Shown here one piece after another: positions 46,201-58,200 of a DNA stretch of 64,000 nt. The translations under genes and the position numbers were made by a program. Location: contig JAAEAF010003742.1 of assembly GCA_011037195.1 (NCBI GenBank), positions 45,358 through 109,357 of the forward strand. The letters run 5' to 3'. This DNA comes from Triatoma infestans. Its lineage: Eukaryota; Arthropoda; Insecta; Hemiptera; Reduviidae. Under the pieces are notes generated by a model, which worked only from the letters and a program-made list of their open reading frames with translations, was not told the origin of the DNA and did not search any database. How positions within the stretch are numbered: position 1 is the first letter of the stretch; each line of letters begins with the position of its first letter.

Positions 46201-49200
46201 ACCTACTTTGGCATAAAGGTGTACCTCTACTGGAAACCAGAGCTACCAGTCACCCAAAATTCTCCACTTCCCACGGAAGTTCCGTTTAGGAGTGGAGGAG
46301 TTATATGAGCGAAAACTATTGAATCGATACAAGATAAAGCACTGCTAATCGAAGGATATATAATAAACCTACAGCCAGAGTATGACAGCTCTTCTCCTAC
46401 AGTGGTCCTCAACGTTTATAAGTTTACCAGTTCGTTACTCAGTCGGTTTGAAGTAGATAGAATTGACGGGTTCTAATTCACTTTTCTGCACAACATTGCG
46501 GCCGACCCCCTCGCCCACCCATCCCTAGTCACTTACCCCCTCACCCACCACTTAACCCCTCTCCTCACCAACCTATTCCCACCTTCTCCTCCACCCCTTC
46601 CCCTCTCCATTTTTTGTAGGCAACGAGATGTTAAAAATTAATTTTTTTTTTTTGCTGAGGCCAGCAAAAGCGATTTCGCAACCTTCGCCATACAGTGCAT
46701 CACTTTCACCATTCAACTATTGTGGTAACTTGGGAATAGTAGTTTTCTTTAGATCCTTATACCTCACCAACATACTTCTCCCTCATCTCTCTCACATCTT
46801 TCCCTGAGTATGTGTATGTGTGTATGTGTATACTAGGACTTAAAGAGAGGCTCTGCCCCAGGTACCCCAGTCCAGAGTTCACTAACCTTGTATTGGGTTT
46901 CTCTATTCGTACAAAAGTGCATTACCTCTATGTGTGCACAATTTTTGCAATATACTTTCTGAAATATTTTGTTTTACACTAACACTTGAAGGAAGGCATC
47001 CTCTAGGCCCTTCTTATTTAACATAAATCTATTTATCGATCAAGTATATATTGATAACACATATCGATTCCAGTGTATTGATTATTATCGATTTTTTTAT
47101 GAGGCGGTCACTTCTGTAAGTTTTTCTAGTAAAACATTTTTAACTGTTACTGGAATTACGAAACCAGTACTAGAAGGAAGAAAATTATTAAATTTAAATA
47201 AATGGCTTCAAGAGGAAAAAAAGAAAATATAATAAAAAAATAATAAATTACTTATGATAATTAGCCAGAAAAATTCAAGAAGAAAAAACTTTGAAATAGA
47301 CGGGATTCGAACCAGGCTAGTTGGTACTAAAGCTCTCACTGAAAGTAGCACGCTAACCACTCCACTATTGGTGAATTTGCTAATCAAGAAATTCTAAACT
47401 TAGTTGCTATGCGCACCTCGAACTAATTTCTCCTTACAATGACCTTGGGCATGTCTCTCTCCCCCAAAGAAAATTAGTTTGTCTCTCTCCCCATTGAAAA
47501 CAAAATATTCATGATAGAGACATGAGCGGAAGAGCAAAATAATTTTCCAGTAACAAAAAAAAAACATACCAAACCAAATCACTTGATGAGAGGAAGAAAA
47601 ATAGACTTATATTCACAGTTTTCTTTGTCCAGACCACTTTCCGTGTATGCTTTCACTTTTCCCACAAACACAGTCAAACGATGTCAACACATTAACCAAC
47701 GTTAATCTCCCACACTTCCTTGGGCACCTCCCACACTTCAGGCGGCCAAACGATTCCCAAAGCACACCAAATTCTTTAATATTTTAGAATTTTATAGCAA
47801 ATCCTACAAATTGATTATAGCCGCGCTCTTTACTCAGCCCCTGCAGCGCACCATCTGACCTCTTTGTCTCTGGGTCTCTCACACCATCTCTCCTCCACAG
47901 CCCTCTTGGTTAGCGTTTTTTCCTCCACATATTAGATGGCTGGCAAATCTGGTCAAATCTTCTCCAAAATACGAATTTCTTCTTGCTTCTTCTTTCTCAT
48001 TTTTTTTTCTTATTAAAAATAAGAAGAAAACATCGCTTGACTTAAATATATATATATTTCATGGGTGAATGTCATTGAAATAACAGCTGTCACCCCGTGA
48101 AATTTCTTTGCAGCGTAAAACCGTGCGCCAGATTTTTATTTGCTAATTCCGCCGCTAGGGGAAGAAAGCAGTCCGAGGTGAAGCGACCGTTAGCAATTAG
48201 CCTGGTCGATGGTGCTATCTAGTGGTATAAAATAAAATAAGATAGTTATAAACATAGTAATTATAAAGAAATTAATAAAATAAAAGAATAGCAAGTATAA
48301 TAAGGGTATATAGTAAATAAAATCGCAAGAATAAAATAAATTAATTATAAAATAAATATAATTAGAAGAAAGAAATGAAATATAATAGCTATTGGGGAAA
48401 TTAAAATAAGAGAAAATAAAAATATAGAATTTATAAAATTTTCGATCCAAACACTGTACGAAATTTATATCGATGAAGACTTACCGCGTCAATAACTCTG
48501 ATCAAATCTTTGAGAATATTAAGATGTTGTTTGTAAAATAAGTTAGTTCATTAGTATTAATAGATTTATAAGGATGACTGAGTGTGCGCAAGTTACGTCT
48601 TGTGACATATAGCAATTAGTTGATTAGTATGCATGTACTCGTATGTATTAGGATGTGTGTATTTATTAGGAAGAATGAAGATAGGTTAGATTATCATTGC
48701 AAAGGGTAAAGTCAAGGTTGTTAATGTTTTTCTTGTGGGGGAGAGGAGATGTCGACATAGAGGTGGCAACTTCTGGCTGTCGTGGCGGTCTCACATTATA
48801 TTTAGTTAGGGAGACACTGTTCCTAGGAGGGGGTCTTGTGCAAGTAGTAATTAGTTGATTAGTATGAATATATATTAGGATGTGTGATTATTTATTAGCG
48901 AGAATGACGATAGGTTATATTACGATTGCAAAGGATAAAGAAAGGGTGCTTATGTTTTTCTTGTGGGGAAAGGGGTGATATTGACATAGAGGTGGCAACT
49001 TCTGGCTGTCGTGGCCGTCTCACATTGTACTTAGTTAGGGAGGCACTGTTTATTGAAGGGGAGTGTCTGTGTCGGGATAGGCACCTCGGCACGCTTATGA
49101 AATATATCTCAATAGTTCACCATTTTAATTTTATATTTTAGCTCTTATTTCTTACGAATATCTTATTTTAAATGTTTTACGCGTAAGCTACTGGAAAGTA

Positions 49201-52200
49201 ATAGTTTTTCTAAGTATTAAGCGCAAATCTCTAGTGCAACTCAATGGCTATGGCTTGACCAACTAAATGCAATCAAAAAATGAATGTAGTGTTGCCTCTA
49301 ATGCTAAAACAACACTGGCCAAAAACAGGGTGGTTTGGTACAGCAGTCAGTAGTGAGAAGCTTAGCTCCCTTAATTTTGTAATTGGCTGTTGGTAGTAGG
49401 AGGGGCTTAATTTTCTTTTCGGTCCCCTGCGTATCATAGGCTGTTGTATGACGAAATCTTAAGACTCCTTTCTCATTTAAAGACAACTCTCGTTGCCAAA
49501 TTTGCAGCCTTGTTACTTTTTCTAACTCCTAGTATTGCCATCGACCCAGATTTTCGAAATTGAGTTTCACAGGAAATACTGGTTTTGGGATCCTCTAGAT
49601 ATGAAAGAATTGTTTTCCAGCGAATGGTCTGTATGTATGTATGAATGTGCGTGTGTATAATCGAATAACCTAAAATAACTTGGTATTCCCTTTAGCTACT
49701 ACCACCGCAAAATTCATCAGACAACATCAATCAAAGGGCAACTTTACTGATTTGTGTTTTTTTCCCGAGGTTGAGAAGTAGTGGTGCTGTGTGGTAAAAC
49801 GTAAAAATATTCTAACCATGATACAACTGTCAGTGAGATTTTTTTTTCCGTACGAACAGGGATTCTTATTTTTTCATAAAACTGACATCACATTCTAGTT
49901 GGGGGAACTCCCAAGAATCACAGATACATGAACTTTAGTTTAAACATGATTTTTTACTTATTTATTAATTTTTTTTTTATGGGAAAACTACCCTAGTTGT
50001 TGCAGTAAAAACAATTCCTTATAACTTAGGAGCTGACAATTTGGAAATGGATTAAATTTAAATCACTTACGCTATCAGTCCTGGAGACTTTAGGTAACTG
50101 AGCATAGATAGCATCAGCCATACCAACATTATTCCAGTATTGTACAGACATGCCAGAAACACTAGATTTGGATGAGCCTAAATAAACATTTAGTTCAATA
50201 TATTAAGCTACAAATATAATGTATAATTACGATTAATATTTTTATGAAATTCTTTAGCATGTTGTTTACTAGAAAAATGAGATTTCGAAACTAACTTTTT
50301 TATTTCTAATTGTACCGCATAAATATACTTTCTTTTTTTTTTTTATCTTGAAAATGGTTATTGAACGAGAAAAATCCGTTTGAATATTCACTGTTATTCA
50401 ATTTTGAATGTAGAGAAAATTCTCTGCTTTCTGGCAGTTATTATTGTTCCGCATTGTTTTTGAGTTTATAATCAAATAATGCAAAAAAATTAGTGTTAAA
50501 AAAATAGGGCACCATCATTAAATAAGCACAAACAGGTCCCTTTTATCCAGTCCAGATCAGCAAGGATTTCTTTCACAAAAATTTTTTTTTCAAGTTCTTC
50601 TATAGCGGTAACGGAGTTTAAATTGCCATAAACTTTATTTTTTAGATATCTCGATAACGCCATACTATCTTCATAATTATGATGAGCTAAACTTCCATCT
50701 TGCTAAAAGTACATCATTGCTGGCGAGCAAGGAGAAAATTTTCAAGCAGATCTGGGAGAACTTCATTTAAGAAATGAAAATACCTATCCACGTTCATATT
50801 TCATTGCAAAAATACGAATATCTTGATCTTCTTTTAGGCCACAGTACACTTTTATCGAAATTATTTTCTGTATCCGTGTCTGATATGTAATATCTGTATT
50901 TTCATCTGGCCATATTCAGAAATTCCATCTATTCAGTAATCCAAGTTATGTCACAAGAACCCTAAATTAACTTTTTAAAAAGAATTTATTTAATACAATT
51001 ACAATAGTAGTTAATGACAATATTCACTATACACTGGATGACTATATGAACTTAGATGTGAACAGTACGGTGGCGAGCTGAGGACTGTCTGCCTGCTGGC
51101 CGGTGGGGGTATTTATATCCTGTCAGCTCCAGCTGACGTAGCAGTGGTAGTTTTCCTAGAGATAGTGTCATAACTCCTCCCTCCTTAAGTTTGGAGCTCC
51201 TGCGACAATTGGCACGGAAGTCCAGGGTAGATCTGTCGAGGTGTGGGTTGTAGCTGGTCTCCCTCTGTTGAGCCCGAATTTGCCTTCTTTCTAAGGACAT
51301 AGAAAACATACAGGAGGAGCAACAGTAGTAGAAGTGTTGGAAGGATAATGAGATAGTAGAGATGCGTCGAGTCACTGGGTACGTCCTCTAGTAGTTCCAG
51401 TGGGTCCATTTTTAAATTGATTCTGTGAGGTCTAAAGAGTGGTCCTAGGGACCCTTCTGAGGTCTAGGAAGTGGTCTATAAGGGAGATATATTTGATAAA
51501 TGGCGCGCTTGACGTGTATACTGTCTTGCATGCTGAGAGGTTGATGTTGGTTATGATTTGGCGAATACAGTCGTCCTAGACGCGGTCTTGTTGTGGCAGT
51601 ACATGGCACCGTTGATGTCTTCGCAGGTGGCTGTAAATAACTCATCTTGGGTGTGTAGGATCAAAGGTGGGTGGACGTGAATTGTCATAAGGAGGTTGTC
51701 TTTTTCTATAGGGTAGGATAAGAGGAAGTACGTTTCGAGGGTTTTTAGGGGCACGCTAATGAAGTAATAGATGTTCCAGGTTTTTATTGAGCAGCGTACC
51801 TTGCTCAACTGCCAAAGTGCCTCGATGTCTGATGTTAAGAAAGTTAGATTGTGGGATCTTTGCAGTGACTCAAGATCCTTGAGAGAGAAGATACTAGAAT
51901 GTATGGCGTTTAATCTACAGAATTCTAGAGAGTTTTCTATGTCGTCAATCTTGTTGGCGATGAGGATCAGGTTAAAAAGGATAGAACTAAATTGCTGATT
52001 TAGCTCAATTTGGCTAACTATAGGACTGGAGAAGAAGGTTGTCATTTTGTCATTGTCAGTTCGTATGATTTGTATGTCGTGATTGAACGCTTCAATTACG
52101 CGCTTGTTTATGGCCATTAGTTTCTGGAGATTGTTCTCAAGATGAAAACTGTTTCGCTCTATAGTGTTTATTATTTTGTCATATCGTTCCTTGTCATCGC

Positions 52201-55200
52201 TATCCATGTTTCCAGTTAGCCACGATATGGCTTTGCCTAAGCCGTTGATAAGTCCGCGTTTAGGTCGAGATTTGTTAATGGTTAAATGGTCTAATTTATT
52301 ACGAAGAGAATAATAGTATTTGAAGAGCGACTTTATCCGTGCTGTCCGGCTGTGATGATAAGTCTTGTTGATGATGTTATAAGTCTTATCTAACTCGATA
52401 TCTAGTAATTGTATGTCGGTGCTGTGTATAAAAGTATAGTATCTGTCTATGACGTAAACTGGGTCAAGTGCAACGGGTAGAATTCCAGGTCCCTGACTCA
52501 GATCAGTTATCTCTAGGCTGTTGACTACATTCCCCGCCGTCAGCAGTTGTAATGTGTGTATCGTTATCAGCAGTTGGAATGTGTGAGTCATAGTTTGCAT
52601 CTGCGTCTGTAACAGAGATAGTTTGTTGTGTGAACTTCCTTGGTCTTTTTAATAGATTAGGGTGGACTTTAAAAGATTTCTTTTGAGTAGTTACTAGCTT
52701 AGTCTTTTGAGAATAGTTCCCTCTTTTAAACTTTGGTTTGGCTTTACCATATTGTTTGTCGCGTATGTAAATTTCACCTTCCGGGATTTCTATATTTTCT
52801 CTGGTTTGATTCAGTCTGTTAGTTCGTGTTTCTTTTTCTTTTTCGATGATCTTTTTCAGGGCTTGTGCTACTCGTTCTTTGTCCTCGTGATATTCCTTGA
52901 CTTTTTGTTCCAAAATCAGGTCCTGAGCGTAAGTGGTAGTCTGTATTCCAAAGGTGATGTCATTAGGCGTCATTTTTAAGTTAGAGACAATGGCGTTATT
53001 ATAAGCCTACTCTCAGGATTTTATTGAGGGGGTAGTCTTTTCCATGTTTTATGACGTTCATAATTTCAATTAGCGTTGAGTGGGCTCTGTTTATCAGTCC
53101 ATTGGAGTCTGAGTGGTTTGGGGTAGTGAAGTGTGTGTCGATGTTGTTATATTTTAGGAAATTCTCAACTAGTCCGTTCCTAAATTCTGTTGCGTTGTCG
53201 AATTGGATTGTCTTAGGGCAAGGGAATAGACTTAAGTAGTGTTCTAGGGTGGTGACGATTTCGTTAGCGGAAGAGGTTCTAATTACTTGTCCGTATAACC
53301 TTTTAGAAAAGCAGTCTATCAGTGTGAAAATTTGTTTTCCGTCATAGTGTAGTATGTCCCCTTGTAGTCTCTCGAAAGGTTTGGAAGGAGTAGGGGTAAT
53401 TTCATAGACTTGTCTTATTGGTCTCCGTTCGTACTTTACCTCTTTGCAGAGGGCGCAATTGTTAATTGTCTTTGTTATTAATTCTAACATCTTGGGCCAG
53501 TAGTATCGCTGCGATAAGTTGTTGTAAACCTCATGAATACCTCTATGTGCGGTCTTGCCCACATGTCGGTTTAGGATTATTTCTTCCTGCTCTGAGATTT
53601 CACTTACGTCAAGTCTTTTGGTGTAGTACCGCTTGAGTTTGACCGTAGGAAACTTTTCTTTTACTATGTCTGTCAGGTGGGCAAAGATTTGGTCGTAAAT
53701 TGAGTTTTCGATTAGGGGTGAGCATAGGACGCCGTATGTGTGGTTAGGTTGTAAGTTTCTAGGCAGTATTCTTCAATGTCGTTAGAGTAAGGGTACCTCA
53801 TGTACCAGTTATATCTAGCTTTGTTGAAGGGTCTGTCTATTGGGCTTTTCTTCTTCTGGTTACCGCGGGTCAGGACAATTTGAAATTTCTCCACGTTAAT
53901 ACAGCGGGTTTTGTCATCTATTATCTTAATTTGGCTGTTAGAGGATTCCTGAGAATGTTGGGTCTGTAAGCTTTCGTTGTCATCGTCGGCTGTAATATTT
54001 AGGGCTCTGCCGAGGTCTTCGAGGATGTCGTCGCTATTTTCAGGAGAAGGGGCAGATAGGAATTCGTTTAGGACTTCGTCTGGGTTTGGACTCGGAGGAG
54101 AGGTTTCTACTGCGTTTACATTCTGTTCTTCTGGGGGATTCCGTGATAAGGCGTCTGCTACTACATTACTTTTCCCTTGTACGTATTTGACGTCAAAGTC
54201 GAAGTCTGCCAGTTGTAGTTTCCATCGGATGAGTTTAGAGTTTGGTTCTTTTAAGTTGTGTAGCCATTGCAGTGGTCGGTGATCCGTCTGTATGGTAAAC
54301 TTGCGTCCGTATATATATGGTCTGAAATGTTTGCATGCCCAAACGATAGCTAATAGTTCCTTTTCTATTGTGGAGTAATTCTCTTCCTGTTTGTTTAAGG
54401 TGCGGGAGGCAAAGGATATAGGGAGGTCCTTTCCGTCGATGTTCTGGGATAGGACGGCTCCTATCGCGTAGTTGGAGGCGTCTGTTGTGAGGATGAAGGG
54501 TTTCTCAAAGTTGGGCAGTTGTAGGATAGGGCTGTTCTGTAGGAGGGACTTTAAAGTTTCAAAGGCTTGTCTGTAATTGTCATCAATTACTATGTGTCGG
54601 TCTTTCCGTAGTGAGAGCGTTAAGGGTCTGGCTATTTTGGCGTAGTTCTTGATCATTTTTCTGTAGTAGCCCGTAAGGCCATGGAATTGCTTGATTTGTT
54701 TCTGTGTCTGGGGAAGTGGAAATTTAGCAATAGCGTCTAGTTTAGCTGGGTTAGGTTGTATGCCCTTGTCGGAGATGATGTGTCCTAGAAAGAGAAGTTC
54801 GCGTTTGAAGAATTCCGTCTTGTCAAGTTGAATTTTTAGATTATGTTGTCTAAGTTTGTCAAAGACCGTCTTAAGGTGTTTTATGTGCTCGTCCAAGCTG
54901 TCTGAAAAGATGATAATGTCGTCCATGTACACTAGTACGTTAGGGATCCTAGAAAAGATAGAATTCATTGCCCTTTGGAAAGTGGGGGAGCGTTCTTAAG
55001 CCCGAAAGGCATGCGTAGGAATTCGTAGTGTCCGTTTTCAGTAGAGAATGCAGTCTTGGGAACTGATTCGGGATCCATTTCAATTTGATGGAATCCTGAA
55101 GCTAAGTCAATTGCCGAGAAGTAAGTCGCGCGTCCTATCTTGCCGAATAAGTCTTCAATGTTTGGAAGGGGGAATTTGTCTTCGACTGTTTTGTTGTTAA

Positions 55201-58200
55201 GTTTGCGGTAGTCTATGACCATTCGTATTTTCTTCTTACCCGAGGCGTCTGGTTTCTTCGGTACAACCCAAATTGGGCTGTTATAGGAGGAGTTGGAGTG
55301 TTGGATTACTTTGTTTTCGAGTAGTTTGTCAATTTCCGTTTGTACGTCTTTCCGATAGACTTCCGGGTATCTGTAATTTCGAGTGTATACTGGGTTTTCG
55401 TCAGTGGTTCGAATTTTATGTTTCAGTAAATCCGTGCAGCTTAGTCTGTCATGCTCTCTTTTAATTATTTGGGGGTAGTTCTTTACTAATTCTATTATTT
55501 TATTTTTTTCTTCTGAGTTCATGTGCTCAGTTCTAATTAGTTTCGGAATTTCATTTTTTATTTCTCTTAACCTAAGTTCGTCAGACATTTCGGGACAATT
55601 GGTCACTACTACGTCCGGTATGTTTATACTAATTTCCTGAGGTTCGTCGACATCCATGGGTTCAGGGCAAATGGCCATGACTTCCTTGGACTCAACTTCA
55701 CACAGAATTTTATTATTATTAATATTATATAGTCCTTCTTTTACGATACACTTATCGTTAATTTTTATATCCTCGTTTATTAATCCGTACTTTAATTCTT
55801 TGTTTATAACTGGTAATTCTATGAAATTAACTCCTTGTTCTAAGTTTATCGTGTGGGAGTTATCTCCGGGGATCTCTAGAGTAAATTTGAGGGGGATGGT
55901 GCCTTGAGGGTAGGAGAGGATGTTGTTGTTTAGGTCTATACTCATGCCAAGCTCTTGCATGGTCTTATGGCCTAATAAAATGTCATATTTGTCTGAGAAA
56001 GGGAATAAATGGAATTTGGCTTGGAGGTTTACGTTAAAGGTTTCTAGGATGTTAAGTTTACATGAGGATTCTCCATGTTTTTTACCTGCGGGAGTGGAGA
56101 TTATGAAGGGATCTTTTACTAATAGGGCGTTAGCGGGAACCACTTTCGGGTTGATTTAATTTTCTGATGAGCCTGTGTCTATTAGCCATTTGAGGCCAGA
56201 TTTGTCTACGAAGTGGGGTAGTGATTTGTTTACGAGGTTTAGGCTAAATTCGGGGGGGCCTTCTTGGCTCTCGTGGCCATCGCCTAAAAAATGATCAAAT
56301 GTTTCTGTGATTCTTTCTAGCGAGTTTTCTAAGCGGGAAAGTCTAGTTTCGTACGCCTGGTCTATTTCTGCGGGGTTTTCCGGGCGGTCGTCCTGTTGGC
56401 AATGAGTCAGTTCATACGGCGAAATGTAATCTTTGAACCGGGGTCTGCCGGCTGTCCGCATGGATACGGTGTTCTGAGAAAAGTAGCCAGGAGGTAGTCT
56501 GGGTCGATTAAAGGGGTGTTCAGGATTGTTTGGGTGATTAGGATGGTAGGATTGTTCGACATTTGGTCGTTGAGGTTGTGGCTGGTAACGAGAGGTCTGA
56601 GGCTTAGGTTCTATAGGTTTGGGATTGAATTCAATTGGTTGATAGTGATAGTTAGGGGCTGGAGCCCTGGAGACATTTGGTACAAAGTGTTGTGGGCTTG
56701 GTCTGTAAGAGTATTGCTGTCTGTAAAGCTGTTGGGGTTGGTTGTAAGGATTTGGTTTTCTGAAGGGTTGGTTAGGCCTTTTAGGACCGTGGGAGGAATT
56801 TAAATTAGCCACAATAAATGAGCATTTGTTATAGATTATGCTCCGCACTTCGTCTAGAGTGCTGGGGTCGAATATCATGATATGGTTGCTTAATGTAGGA
56901 GGCAGGCATTTATAGATATGAAAAATTATTTCTTTGTCTACTCTTGTTATTATTTGTTTTAGTGTATCTGCTGTAAGTCCGTCTAGTTTGAGTCTGATAT
57001 ACACTAAGTTATGTAACTCCTGTATCCTATTGACGAAGTCAATAGGAGACTCCCTAGCATGCATTCTAGTTTGAAAGATTTCGTCTTTGAGGATCTCATA
57101 GGATCTCGAATCCTAAGGGAAAGCTTTCCCTTAGGTATTTTAATAAATTTAATAAGTGATCTACGTTATTAGAAAGGAGTATGTTCCTAGCAGGCCCTAC
57201 TAATCTACTTTTTACTTTTATGAACAGGATATTATGATTATAGTCTCTCTCTGCTATATTTTCTGCACAAACGGTGGCATAGGCACTTTCGACAATGTCG
57301 CAGAAGAACGCTAGCTCAGAGGGGTTTCCGTCAAAATAAGGAATGTGGTCATAATCTTCTTTGGAAATCTTATAGTTGATTTGGGCCATTTCTGGGATGG
57401 TTTCTTATGGGATAACTAATTTAGATGGTTTGAGGACAGATGAGCTACTTACAGATTTCAGACGTTGCTGTTGACTCGCCAGCTTGCTTTTCTTCTTGCT
57501 TCTAAGAGTGGTTCTTGCTCTTCTTGCAGAGATGCCGCGAATAAAACACTAATGTGTAAGCCTTAAGTCTTCTTTAGATGAGGTGAGATAAATGAGCGCA
57601 CTATTCCGTGAGGTGAGATAAATGATCGCACTTTTTGACTTAAGCTTTCGCGGTCCCTGTTCGCGGGCGCCAGTTATGTCACAAGAACCCTAAATTAACT
57701 TTTTAAAAAGAATTTATTTAATACAATTACAATAGTAGTTAATGACAATATTCACTATACACTGGATGACTATATGAACTTAGATGTGAACAGTACGGTG
57801 GCGAGCTGAGGACTGTCTGGCTGCTGACCGGTGGGGGTATTTATATCCTGTCAGCTCCAGCTGACGTAGCAGTGGTAGTTTTCCTAGAGATTGCGTCATA
57901 ACTTCCATTATTCGTAAAGTTAAATTCATCACTCTATAAAATATATGTTTCAATATAAAGAATCAGACAAGAAGAGAAAGGAAAAATTTCTCACTTCGGA
58001 TTGTACTCGTTCAATGACAATTTTGACAATTTTGCTATGAAAGGGGGCACACGATTGTCACTTACCTGCAACCTTGTGCAATGAATTATAATTATTGACA
58101 AATTTCCTTGCAACTTATCATTTTTATTAAATGTTTACTTGTCTTTAATTTGTTGTTTATCAATAGGAGAATAAAATCCTTTTTTTTTCTTTAGAAATGC

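Larger units (their letters stand above)
50940..57907 (-). mobile_element. Errantivirus-like LTR retrotransposon (gag, pol, env)
   Basis: LTRs 57672-57903 (5') and 50944-51175 (3'), 232 bp each, with AGTTAT...ATAACT ends and about four differences; the target duplication is TCCA (50940-50943, 57904-57907). Minus-strand order: gag, pol, env, the layout of insect errantiviruses (Gypsy group). It sits in intron 2 of copy B in the gene's orientation. Lesions: a 10-bp duplication in gag, a stop at the protease, frameshifts in RT, before integrase and in env, and loss of the integrase catalytic Glu. Confidence 0.9.
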
